64,000 nt of DNA from Imperialibacter sp. EC-SDR9 (GTDB taxonomy: Bacteria > Bacteroidota > Bacteroidia > Cytophagales > Cyclobacteriaceae), in NCBI RefSeq assembly GCF_902498805.1, contig NZ_LR701599.1:21433-85432 (forward strand), in the 5' to 3' direction. A program made the position numbers and the translations under genes. Each line of letters opens with the position of its first letter. The stretch's first letter is position 1. Of this stretch, positions 39,797-48,264 are shown one piece after another. The notes beneath the pieces were generated by a model. It had not been told where the DNA came from, made no database searches, and saw nothing but the letters and a program-made list of their open reading frames with translations.

Positions 39797-40549
39797 CTAG
39801 TCTAGCTCGTGCTTCGTGTTGATAGAGAATTTATATCTATCACCCCTGTATAGCGACCTTTCAATCTCAACAATTTTTCCGTCTTCGGAGAAGATAGCTC
39901 CATCAAGCATAAAGGCTGCCAGCGGCACTGTGTTCTCGAAGTAATTCTGTGGATCACCGGGAGACAGAATGACGGCCCCCATTGTTCTGTGAGCATTGCC
40001 CAGTTTAAGTTTATACTGATCTTCGTAAATGGCAATCAGCGGGTCTTTAAGCTCAATAAGGTGAATTTTTGGACAGGCAACCAGGGAAATGTATCTGGTC
40101 TCATCTTTCATTAGCGTATCATCGGCATATCTCAGGCGGTGGACCTTCAACACCGGGCCGTCGATCTTCATATGTCTGTTATCGATTTTAGATGACAGGC
40201 CACTCTCAAGGATTGTCTTTTCAAGAATAATATCTTTTGGCTTGAACCCCTCTTTGATCAGGTTGCCGTCGAAGCTGTTCTTCATGGCATCGAACGAACC
40301 AAGCACTCTGGTTACGTGCCTGTCTTCTGTTTTATTCAACACATAAGTACCTCTTCCTTTTATTCTGGTAGCCCATCCCTGTAATTCTACTTCGTGCAAA
40401 CTCTTGCGGGCCGTAGTATTGCTCACGTTGTGCTCTTTGATTAATTCATTCTCTGAAGGCACCTTATCGCCAGGTAAAAGCTCGCCTGACTCTATTTTTT
40501 GAATGATTTCTTTGCTGATTAAAATGTACTTGGGGACTGGCCTTTTCAT
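39797..40549 (-). CDS. GntR-family regulator with UTRA domain (PUL regulator)
   Basis: A 250-residue regulator of the HutC/GntR type. The N-terminal winged helix is YILISKEIIQKIESGELLPGDKVPSENELIKEHNVSNTTARKSLHEVE (shown here by key parts GELLPGDKVPSENEL and NVSNTTARKSL). The rest, from ~75, is a UTRA ligand-binding domain with IDGPVLKVHRLRYADD and RSLYRGDRYKF. UTRA repressors usually bind sugars or sugar phosphates and leave the DNA when the ligand is present. It is divergent to the MFS gene with 100 bp between starts, and related sites with GTGCGTTAAG occur there and upstream of the isomerase. It is therefore the likely controller of the PUL, in place of the usual hybrid two-component or anti-sigma systems. 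Confidence 0.88.
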   Translation of the reverse strand: MKRPVPKYILISKEIIQKIESGELLPGDKVPSENELIKEHNVSNTTARKSLHEVELQGWATRIKGRGTYVLNKTEDRHVTRVLGSFDAMKNSFDGNLIKEGFKPKDIILEKTILESGLSSKIDNRHMKIDGPVLKVHRLRYADDTLMKDETRYISLVACPKIHLIELKDPLIAIYEDQYKLKLGNAHRTMGAVILSPGDPQNYFENTVPLAAFMLDGAIFSEDGKIVEIERSLYRGDRYKFSINTKHELD

Positions 40550-40587
40550 TACGCTAAGTTTGGCGGACAGCTAATTTGAAATTTTTT

Positions 40588-40619
40588 TTTGTCATATTAA
40601 AATTTACTTACTACATTAG
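40588..40619 (+). promoter_or_regulatory. Candidate Bacteroidota promoter of the MFS gene
   Basis: TTTG at 40588-40591, a 20-base spacer, and TACATTAG at 40612-40619 resemble the phylum's -33 (TTTG) and -7 (TAnnTTTG) boxes with a single mismatch. It is followed at once by the operator-like site at 40625-40642. Assigned by pattern only. Confidence 0.35.
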
Positions 40620-40624
40620 GTTCT

Positions 40625-40642
40625 TTAACTTAGTGCGTTAAG
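40625..40642. promoter_or_regulatory. Candidate GntR operator upstream of the MFS gene
   Basis: TTAACTTAGTGCGTTAAG is a near-palindrome: TTAAC (40625-40629) with GTTAA (40637-40641). The 11-mer AGTGCGTTAAG in it recurs exactly at 41898-41908, and a related AACTTAGCGT lies on the minus strand at 40551-40560, close to the GntR start. Confidence 0.5.
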
Positions 40643-40649
40643 GAACCCT

Positions 40650-41876
40650 ATGAAAACTACAACAAAGTATTGGTGGGTCGTATTCCTGCTACTAATAGCT
40701 ACGTCTTTAAGCTTCCTTGACAGGCAGGTGCTGTCCATTGTCATTATTAAAATAAAGGAAGATTTATTTATATCCGATGTCGAGTACGGATTCATCAACT
40801 CGGGTTTTCTGGCAAGCTATGCCATTATGTTTACCCTCGGCGGTGTACTTATAGATAAATACGGTAGCCGACTGGGTCTGGCCGTTTCGGTCGGGTTTTG
40901 GTCTTTTGCCACCGTACTGCACAGTTTTGCTGGCAGTGTATTCCAATTTGCTACCTTCCGGTTTTTGCTGGGCATAGGAGAGGGAGGATGTTTCCCTGGT
41001 GCGGTTAGGGCGGTTATTGAATGGGTGCCTAAAACAAAACATTCCCTTGCGAACGGCATTGCCATCGGTGGATCTGCGCTTGGTGCTGTTATTGCTCCAC
41101 CACTGTGTGCATACTTTTTAGGGTTTTGGGACTGGCGCTACATATTCATAATGACTGGCGCTTTCGGGTTTGTTTGGTTAGTAGCCTGGCTTATCATTAC
41201 AAAAAAGAATGAACTGGCAGAGGCCCCGTCAAAAAGTGAGGTAGCTGAAAATAGAAGCTTCAGCTTCATTAAAGTGCTCAAATCCAGGGAGGCATTGATT
41301 TTCATGGCTATGCGCTTTGTGCTTGACCCCATTCTCTATTTCTACATGTTTTGGATTCCCAAGTACCTGAACGAAAGTCACGGCCTTGCTGTAGACAAGA
41401 TCGGCCAGTTGCTGTGGATTCCTTTTTTAGCGTTGGGCGTTGCGAATGTGACTGGCGGATGGGTATCGGACTTCATCTTTCAAAAGACGGCAAAAGAAGC
41501 ATTTTCACGCCAGGTCGTCATGGGCTTTGCCGCCCTTATGACGCTGCCAGTAGCAGCCATAGGGCTTTTGGATTCCTATGTAGTTATCTTGGTGTTGGTT
41601 GGGCTGGCTTTCTTTGCCCATGGATTATGGATCACCAATTACATTACTTCGATTGGGGATGTGTTTGGTAAAACGGCTTCATCCACAGTTGTGGGGCTGT
41701 CAGGGAGTGCCGGCGCTTTGTCCTCACTGGTACTTAATCCTGTGATCGGACTTATTATTTCTACATACTCTTACGACTCAGTATGGATTTATTGCGGGCT
41801 TATGTATCCCGTTGTATTTATAGGTTATATGATTTTCACAGCAAAGAAAAAGTCAGCGGCTTTTACTGCCGCATAA
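40650..41876 (+). CDS. MFS sugar/sugar-acid transporter
   Basis: A 408-residue major facilitator protein with 12 predicted membrane helices. It has the loop-2 motif GGVLIDKYGSRLGL (GxxxDxxGxR type) and ends in lysines. It resembles the anion:cation symporter (hexuronate/ExuT-like) branch, for example FLDRQVLSIVIIKIKEDLFIS at the N-terminus. In the PUL it would import the monosaccharide released in the periplasm. It is the first gene in the plus-strand direction, with operator-like sites in front of it. The next gene, an isomerase, begins 70 bp later, after a second operator-like site. The exact substrate cannot be told; rhamnose or a sugar acid are possibilities. Confidence 0.85.
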   Translation: MKTTTKYWWVVFLLLIATSLSFLDRQVLSIVIIKIKEDLFISDVEYGFINSGFLASYAIMFTLGGVLIDKYGSRLGLAVSVGFWSFATVLHSFAGSVFQFATFRFLLGIGEGGCFPGAVRAVIEWVPKTKHSLANGIAIGGSALGAVIAPPLCAYFLGFWDWRYIFIMTGAFGFVWLVAWLIITKKNELAEAPSKSEVAENRSFSFIKVLKSREALIFMAMRFVLDPILYFYMFWIPKYLNESHGLAVDKIGQLLWIPFLALGVANVTGGWVSDFIFQKTAKEAFSRQVVMGFAALMTLPVAAIGLLDSYVVILVLVGLAFFAHGLWITNYITSIGDVFGKTASSTVVGLSGSAGALSSLVLNPVIGLIISTYSYDSVWIYCGLMYPVVFIGYMIFTAKKKSAAFTAA

Positions 41877-41897
41877 TTTTTTTTTCAATTTTTAAAT

Positions 41898-41929
41898 AGT
41901 GCGTTAAGTTAAAGTTATTAAGCGTTAAG
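41898..41929. promoter_or_regulatory. Second candidate GntR operator, in front of the isomerase gene
   Basis: AGTGCGTTAAG (41898-41908), identical to 11 bases of the site at 40632-40642, followed 11 bases later by AAGCGTTAAG (41920-41929). Two tandem half-sites lie within the 70-base gap between the MFS and isomerase genes. Confidence 0.5.
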
Positions 41930-41946
41930 AATTTTAAGACATTATT

Positions 41947-43377
41947 ATGACAAGAATAGGGGTTTTCGGAGTAGGCTATGATAAATACTGGTCTCAGTTT
42001 GACGGACTGCTTGATGAATTGATGAGAAAGCAAGAAGTATTTATTGACAAAATAAAGTCTACGGAAGTCGAGGTGGTGGATTTAGGCTTGGTTGATAACC
42101 CGGAAAAAGCCTATTGTATGGTTGATAAGATAGGCCAGGCAAATTTGGATCTGATCTTCTGTGATATGCTGACCTATGCCACTTCGGGGACTTTCGGGAT
42201 AATTATCAAGACCATTAATATTCCAATTGTGCTTGTGGCACTACAGCCATTGAAAGCGCTCGACTATTCAAAAGCATCCACCTATATGCAGTTGGTGAAC
42301 GACGACATTTGTTCATTACCGGAGTTTGCAGGTGTGGCGGTTAGGATGGGGAAGAAGGTACCCGACATGATTATTGGTACTTTATTCGACGACCCTGAAG
42401 TGGATGCTGAGATTGAGGAGTATTGTCGGATTGCGAAGGTGTTGCACGACCTGAAAAGAGCCCATTTGGGACACATCGGTCATCCTATCAACGCCATGTT
42501 GGACATGCATTCTGATGCGACCATGCTGACGTCTTTTTTTGGTAGTCACATCGTGCAATGTGAGGCCAACCAACTAATGAAAAGCTACGATGAGGTAACT
42601 GAAAAAGAGATTGTTGCTTGCGAAAAGCAAATCCTTGATTTCTTCGACACACCAGATCCTGTTTCGGATCCTATTTCAATGAAGCTCAAGCCTGAAGACC
42701 TAAGGATTGCCGCAAAGGTTTGTGTGGCACTGGAAAAATTTGTGGTGTCAAATAAGCTTGACGGTCTGGCTTACTATTATGACGGGCCAGATGATAGTGA
42801 GCTTAGGAAGGTCTTTTCTAATCTGATCGTTGGAAATTCTTTACTAACTGCTAAGCACATTCCCATGTGTGGCGAGTCGGATTTAAAAACACTCATTGCC
42901 CTTCTTATTTTCGACCGCCTTTCGATAGGCGGGAGTTTCGCTGAGTTCCATCCGGTAGATTTCAAAGAGGGTTTTGTACTCGTAGGTCACGACGGGCCGC
43001 ACAACATCTCCATTGCCGACGGAAAGCCAGTTTTACGCAGCCTGAAAAAATACCACGGCAAGCCTGGTCATGGGGCGGGAGTGGAGTTCAAAATCAAAGA
43101 GGGGCCCATTACCATGCTGTCGATCAACTCGACCTATGATGGCAAATTCAAATTCATCATTGCAGAAGGTCAGTCAGTGTCCGGCCCGATCCCCCCAACA
43201 GGCAATACGAACACCCGGGGATTCTTTGAACCTGATGTGAAAACGTTTTTAACAAGATGGATCAAGGAAGGCCCAACACACCACTTTGCGCTGGGTGTTG
43301 GTCACCACGCATCAACGCTACAGAAGATAGCAAATTACTTAAACATTGAATCGCAAGTTATCGCCAGCGATAAATAA
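41947..43377 (+). CDS. L-fucose/L-arabinose-isomerase-family sugar isomerase
   Basis: A 476-residue cytoplasmic protein of the FucI/AraA fold. The N-terminal domain opens MTRIGVFGVGYDKYWSQF. The active-site region includes PMCGESDLKTLIALL, where the Glu binds the metal, the HPVDF segment, LVGHDGPHNISIADGKPVLR, and KYHGKPGHGAGVEF, with several His for metal binding. It would interconvert an aldose and ketose after uptake. It is not the usual RhaA-type rhamnose isomerase, although it lies in a PUL with three rhamnosidases; it may act on L-rhamnose or on another released deoxy-sugar. Start at the first ATG, 17 bases after the last operator-like half-site. The SusC gene follows after 24 bp. Confidence 0.83.
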   Translation: MTRIGVFGVGYDKYWSQFDGLLDELMRKQEVFIDKIKSTEVEVVDLGLVDNPEKAYCMVDKIGQANLDLIFCDMLTYATSGTFGIIIKTINIPIVLVALQPLKALDYSKASTYMQLVNDDICSLPEFAGVAVRMGKKVPDMIIGTLFDDPEVDAEIEEYCRIAKVLHDLKRAHLGHIGHPINAMLDMHSDATMLTSFFGSHIVQCEANQLMKSYDEVTEKEIVACEKQILDFFDTPDPVSDPISMKLKPEDLRIAAKVCVALEKFVVSNKLDGLAYYYDGPDDSELRKVFSNLIVGNSLLTAKHIPMCGESDLKTLIALLIFDRLSIGGSFAEFHPVDFKEGFVLVGHDGPHNISIADGKPVLRSLKKYHGKPGHGAGVEFKIKEGPITMLSINSTYDGKFKFIIAEGQSVSGPIPPTGNTNTRGFFEPDVKTFLTRWIKEGPTHHFALGVGHHASTLQKIANYLNIESQVIASDK

Positions 43378-43401
43378 TAAAAGTTAAATAAACACATACT
43401 T

Positions 43402-46400
43402 ATGACTATGAAAAACTACTTAGAGAATCTGGTTTTGATTAAGAAAGGAGTTTGTGAAAAGTACCTTTGCATGTTTGTTTTCGCACTGGCACTTCTCGCA
43501 GGATTTCCAACGCTTGCTCAAAATCAAAATGGTGCTTCCGGCGCTTTTAGTGTGTCGGGAGTTGTTGTTGGCTCCGATGGGATGGCCATTCCGGGAGTAA
43601 GCATTCTTGTAAAAGGTACCAGCTCAGGTACTATCTCTGACGCAGAGGGTAAATACACGGTGAATGTTGATGATTCAAATGCTGTATTACTTTTCTCGTT
43701 TATTGGATACCAATCTCAGGAGGTGTCGGTAGGCTCACGGAGAGTGATTGACGTGACCATGGAAGACGACTTCAAGGTACTTGGAGAAGTTGTGGTGACA
43801 GGTTACGGAACACAAAAGAAACAGGATATTACCGGCTCTATTGCTCGGGTAGATGGCAAGGATATGATGCTACCATCCACGTCCAGCTTTGATCAGATGA
43901 TTCAGGGAAGAGTGTCCGGTGTGCAAATCTCGCAAACGTCGGGAGCTCCCGGAGGAAACGTCAACGTATTGATACGTGGTGTAAGCTCTATTACGGGAGG
44001 AAATCAGCCGCTTTATGTTGTTGATGGTTACCCGATATCTACTGGTGGAAGCTCTGATTTCTCTTCTTACGGTGGCGGTACTTATTCGTCAGCTGGTATA
44101 GCTAATAACACCCAAAGTAGAATTAACCCGCTTGCGTCAATAAATCCGGCAGATATTGAATCGATAGAAGTGCTGAAGGATGCTTCTGCAACGGCTATTT
44201 ATGGTTCAAGAGGTGCTAATGGTGTTGTGATTATTACCACAAAAAGAGGAGCTGTAGGCAAACCTACCATCAGCTTCGATATGTCTTACGGCCTGCAGCA
44301 GGTGGCCAACAAGCTGGATATGATGAATTCTGCACAGTACGCTGAATTTGTAGCTGACGGCAGGGACAATGCAAGAGTTTATGCTGGGGGATTAGCGACA
44401 GACCCAAATGAAGTGAGGGCTGGCGCTCATTTTGTGCGGCCTGAGTTTAGAAACCCATCATCCATCACCACTAATACTGATTGGCAGGATGTGATTTACA
44501 GAACTGCCCCGGTAGCCAACTATCAGTTATCAGCAACCGGCGGCTCAAACAATGTTAACTATTTCATCTCTGGCGGCTACTACGATCAAAAGGGAGTGGT
44601 TGAAACCTCAGATTACAAGAGGTTTAACCTCCGCTCAAATGTTGACGTCAATCTGACGGAGAGAGTCAAAGTTGGAACTTCGCTTTCAGGCTCGCACGGC
44701 TTTGGTAACTTTCCTAACACTGAGGGACACTACGGAACTGGTGGCGTGATTTCTCAGGCACTGGCTGCTGGCCCAACAATACCAGTTTATGATGCTGATG
44801 GCAACCCTTACAACAGCCAGGCAGACGTAACCGATGGACTGGGATGGCTTCAGAACCCATTGAACCTTCTTGCAGGCTTTTCAGACAACAGAAAGGTGAC
44901 GGATATATACAGTAACAATTTTATTGAAGTGACAATAGCTGATGGTCTTACTTTCAAAACCACGGCGGGCATCCAGTACAGTACCAACGATGCCAAGATC
45001 TGGAGATCATCGCTTATTCCAAACTTCACCTCGCTCAACTATCCTTCCAATGCAGGTGCAACCAAGACGGAAACGATGAACTGGTTGAACGAAAATACAT
45101 TGAATTACAAGCATATTTTCAATCAGAAGCACAGCCTCGACGTGTTGATAGGTTTTACCGAGCAAAAGGAGAGCTGGGACAGGCTGTCTGTTGGTGCGTC
45201 TGATTTCCCGACAGATAACGTAACCTTTGTTTCAGGAGGTATTGTCAACGCCGGAACTCATGTCATTTCTGAGTGGTCAATGGTTTCTCTTTTGTCGAGG
45301 GTGAATTACTCTTACGACGGCAAATACTTGTTTACAGGAACTGTTCGTAGAGACGGTAGTTCTCGCTTTGGTGCCAACAACAAATGGGGTACGTTTCCAT
45401 CACTTTCTGTGGGTTATGTGATTTCCGAAGAGGACTTTATGCAATCGGTTAACTTCATCAGCAGCTTGAAGGTGAGAATGAGTTATGGACTTTCTGGAAA
45501 TAACCAGATTGGAAACTACTCGCACATCGGACTTCTTTCCACTTCAAGGTACGTTCAAAACAACAGCCTGGTGGCAGGTTTGGTGCCCAGTAGTTTGTCA
45601 AACACTGACCTTACCTGGGAGAAATCGAAGCAGACAAACTTCGGTGTCGACCTGAGCATGTTTGATGACCGTGTTTCGGTAACCGCCGAGTTTTACAAAA
45701 ACCTTAAGACTGATTTGTTGCTTGGAGTTCAGTTGCCCGCAGCGTCAGGTTTTACCTCCTCTACACAGAATATTGGTGATATCGAGAACAAGGGTATAGA
45801 GTTGGCTATTCAGACTGTCAACATTAAGCAAAGCAAATTTGAATGGAGAACTGGTGTTACGTTCAGTAAAAACAAAAACAACGTATTGAGATTGGCTACA
45901 GAAGGTGGCCGGATTACCAACTCATCATACCAGATTACCCAGGAAGGTTATCCGATTGCCAGCTTCTTTATGCAAAATGCAATAGGCGTGTACAAAACGA
46001 ATGAAGAAGTGACTGGCACACCTGTTATTCACCCCAATGTTCAGGCTGGTGATTTGATTTTTGAGGACGTGGATGGCAATGGCACCATTAACTCGAATGA
46101 CAGAAAGATTGTTGGAGATCCATGGCCTGATTTTGTTTGGGGATTTAACAACAACTTTACCTATGGAAATTGGGGACTTGGTATAACCCTCAACGGTTCT
46201 CAGGGAGCTGAAACCTTTTTCCAGGCGGGAACTATTATTTTGAATAACGCTGGTGTGCAAAACCAACTTACCCTCGGTGATAAAAGGTGGAAGTCTGAAA
46301 CTGACCCGGGAGATGGCTATCAGGGCAGAGCAATCAGGAACAACTATGCCAATGGGTTCGGTACATCGTCTCACTTCTTGTTTGATGCCTCATACCTCAG

Positions 46401-46632
46401 GATCAAAAATGTGAATCTTTCCTATAGGTTGCCAAAGGCGGCTATTTCAAAGCTGGCCTTGTCGAATGCATCGTTTTACCTGAACATTAGCAACCTGTAC
46501 ACCTTCACAGACTACCCAGGCTACGATCCTGAATCAAGTACTGCTGGTAACAATGTGGTCAATTCAGGGGTGGATTATCTGACGTATCCGCTTGCTCGCA
46601 CTTATACCCTCGGTGTAAACGTGACATTCTAA
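43402..46632 (+). CDS. susC: SusC/RagA-type TonB-dependent outer membrane transporter
   Basis: A 1076-residue protein. After a signal peptide (cut near FPTLAQNQ) there is a carboxypeptidase-regulatory-like domain (FSVSGVVVGSDGMAIPGVSI to VTMEDDF), then the TonB box and SusC motif EVVVTGYGTQKKQDITGSIA, the plug (VLIRGVSSI, PADIESIEVLKDASATAIYG) and a 22-strand barrel that ends YTLGVNVTF. It would import oligosaccharides with energy from TonB. It is directly followed by SusD (32 bp), which is the diagnostic pair of a PUL. An in-frame ATG at 43408 is an alternative start. The carboxypeptidase-like domain without an N-terminal STN domain indicates that signalling does not pass through an anti-sigma factor. 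Confidence 0.95.
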   Translation: MTMKNYLENLVLIKKGVCEKYLCMFVFALALLAGFPTLAQNQNGASGAFSVSGVVVGSDGMAIPGVSILVKGTSSGTISDAEGKYTVNVDDSNAVLLFSFIGYQSQEVSVGSRRVIDVTMEDDFKVLGEVVVTGYGTQKKQDITGSIARVDGKDMMLPSTSSFDQMIQGRVSGVQISQTSGAPGGNVNVLIRGVSSITGGNQPLYVVDGYPISTGGSSDFSSYGGGTYSSAGIANNTQSRINPLASINPADIESIEVLKDASATAIYGSRGANGVVIITTKRGAVGKPTISFDMSYGLQQVANKLDMMNSAQYAEFVADGRDNARVYAGGLATDPNEVRAGAHFVRPEFRNPSSITTNTDWQDVIYRTAPVANYQLSATGGSNNVNYFISGGYYDQKGVVETSDYKRFNLRSNVDVNLTERVKVGTSLSGSHGFGNFPNTEGHYGTGGVISQALAAGPTIPVYDADGNPYNSQADVTDGLGWLQNPLNLLAGFSDNRKVTDIYSNNFIEVTIADGLTFKTTAGIQYSTNDAKIWRSSLIPNFTSLNYPSNAGATKTETMNWLNENTLNYKHIFNQKHSLDVLIGFTEQKESWDRLSVGASDFPTDNVTFVSGGIVNAGTHVISEWSMVSLLSRVNYSYDGKYLFTGTVRRDGSSRFGANNKWGTFPSLSVGYVISEEDFMQSVNFISSLKVRMSYGLSGNNQIGNYSHIGLLSTSRYVQNNSLVAGLVPSSLSNTDLTWEKSKQTNFGVDLSMFDDRVSVTAEFYKNLKTDLLLGVQLPAASGFTSSTQNIGDIENKGIELAIQTVNIKQSKFEWRTGVTFSKNKNNVLRLATEGGRITNSSYQITQEGYPIASFFMQNAIGVYKTNEEVTGTPVIHPNVQAGDLIFEDVDGNGTINSNDRKIVGDPWPDFVWGFNNNFTYGNWGLGITLNGSQGAETFFQAGTIILNNAGVQNQLTLGDKRWKSETDPGDGYQGRAIRNNYANGFGTSSHFLFDASYLRIKNVNLSYRLPKAAISKLALSNASFYLNISNLYTFTDYPGYDPESSTAGNNVVNSGVDYLTYPLARTYTLGVNVTF

Positions 46633-46664
46633 ATACCGGAGAACAACCCTTTAAAAAAAGAATC

Positions 46665-48098
46665 ATGAAAAAGACAATAGCAATATTTACTGTACTTATT
46701 CTCTCCCTGAGTTCTTGCAACGATTTTCTGGAACTAGAGCCGGAATACGTTGTCAGCGAGACTGGATTTTATAAAACAGCGAAAGACTTCGACACCGGTT
46801 TAATTGGCGCATACTCGGGCCTTCAAGACCTGCATAGCTTGTCGTTGCTGTACATCACAGAGCTGACCACCGACAATGCGGAAATACAATGGAGTTCCCC
46901 AACGACGGCAGAATCGGAATGCGACGAGATGAACATGACACTTGCCAACTCGTTTGTGGGAGAAGTTTGGAGCGATAGTTTTACGGCCATTTCAAGGGCC
47001 AATACTATACTGTCAAAGCTGGATGGTGTTGACATAAGCGAGGCGTTAAAATCTCAGTATAGAGGAGAGGCTCTTTTTCTCAGGGCCTACAATTACTTCA
47101 ATTTGGTAAGGCTGTTTGGAGACCTTCCCTTGATCACCGTTTCGTTCAAAAGCCCAAAAGAGATAGCGGATTTTGACATGGGCAGAAAGCCGGCGAGTGA
47201 GATCTATAACTTGATTGTATCTGACTTAACTGCTTCGGCAGGTTTTCTGAAAGACGTTTCGGGGCTGAGCAAGTCGAGGGCTTCTGAAGGTGCTGCTTCA
47301 ACGCTCCTTGGCAAGGTGTACCTTACTATGGGAGAATATCAGTTGGCCGCTTCCGTGCTCGAAGATGTGATGGGCATGGGGTATACGCTTGAGGACGACT
47401 ACGCCGCTCTGTTCTCGCCAGGGAATGACGAGCTTGGGGAGTCTATTTTCGAAGTGAAATACATGTCGGGCAATGTAGGAGAAGGTAACAGGTTTTCATC
47501 TGTGTTTTTCCCCGCCCTTTTCAACCTGGGCATGTTTCCCGGCAATATGCAGGGCAACGGCCGAATTAACCCAACTTCAGATGTAGCCAGTGCTTACGAG
47601 ACGGGAGATGCCAGAAGACCTGTTTCTATCGCCGATTCTGTGAGACTACTTGACGGTACTTATGGAGATTACCTTGCTGGGTTGAAGTTCGTCGATTTTA
47701 CTACCGGGATACTTGGGGATGGAGGTGTAAACTACACGTCGCTGCGCTATGCTGATGTACTGTTGATGTATGCTGAGGCACTTAACGAGCTTTCAAGAAC
47801 TGACGATGCTCACGAGTATCTCAATATGGTGAGAGAAAGAGCTGACCTGGATGCTTTGGCAGGTCTTTCGAAAGCCGACTTTTCTCTGGCTCTGGAGAGA
47901 GAGAGAAGAGTTGAGTTCTTTAATGAAGGACATAGATGGTTTGATCTTTTGCGCACAGGCAGGTTACAGACAGTAATGAACGCCCACTTTGCAGCAAAGG
48001 GACAAAGTTTTACAGTTGAAAATTATGAGTTGTTGATGCCAATTCCACAAAGAGAATTGGACATTGATGTGAATCTTGCCCAAAATGATGGGTATTAG
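46665..48098 (+). CDS. susD: SusD/RagB-type surface glycan-binding lipoprotein
   Basis: A 477-residue lipoprotein (MKKTIAIFTVLILSLSSC). It has the SusD helical TPR-like features: DFLELEPEYVVSETGFYKTA, AYNYFNLVRLFGDLPLIT (shared in the family), LLGKVYLTMGEYQLAASVLE, and the C-terminal ADVLLMYAEALNEL, RERRVEFFNEGHRWFDLLRTG and LMPIPQRELDID. It would cap SusC and bind the oligosaccharide. It ends 166 bp before the next gene, in a gap that holds a large stem-loop. Confidence 0.95.
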   Translation: MKKTIAIFTVLILSLSSCNDFLELEPEYVVSETGFYKTAKDFDTGLIGAYSGLQDLHSLSLLYITELTTDNAEIQWSSPTTAESECDEMNMTLANSFVGEVWSDSFTAISRANTILSKLDGVDISEALKSQYRGEALFLRAYNYFNLVRLFGDLPLITVSFKSPKEIADFDMGRKPASEIYNLIVSDLTASAGFLKDVSGLSKSRASEGAASTLLGKVYLTMGEYQLAASVLEDVMGMGYTLEDDYAALFSPGNDELGESIFEVKYMSGNVGEGNRFSSVFFPALFNLGMFPGNMQGNGRINPTSDVASAYETGDARRPVSIADSVRLLDGTYGDYLAGLKFVDFTTGILGDGGVNYTSLRYADVLLMYAEALNELSRTDDAHEYLNMVRERADLDALAGLSKADFSLALERERRVEFFNEGHRWFDLLRTGRLQTVMNAHFAAKGQSFTVENYELLMPIPQRELDIDVNLAQNDGY

Positions 48099-48110
48099 CA
48101 AAGTAGGTAG

Positions 48111-48199
48111 GTAGGGTGAAGTCGTTCCAAAGACCTATGATGAGCTTAGCTTCCTTTTTGCGTGGCAAAAGTCTCATCATAGCTTTGGTCCGACCCTAC
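48111..48199 (+). terminator. Large interrupted stem-loop between susD and the downstream enzymes
   Basis: Arms read GTAGG (48111) ... GTCG ... CCAAAG ... CTATGATGAG (ends 48144) and CTCATCATAG (48173-48182), CTTTGG, CGAC, CCTAC (ends 48199). These pair as CTATGATGAG/CTCATCATAG, CCAAAG/CTTTGG, GTCG/CGAC and GTAGG/CCTAC with small bulges. There is no T-run after it. It may protect the 3' end of susCD mRNA or reduce transcription into the downstream genes. Confidence 0.6.
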
Positions 48200-48264
48200 A
48201 AGCCCTGATAAGCAATTCAAGAGAGCTAGCTTCAGTCAAGCAATCGTAAAATAAATTTCAGAAG

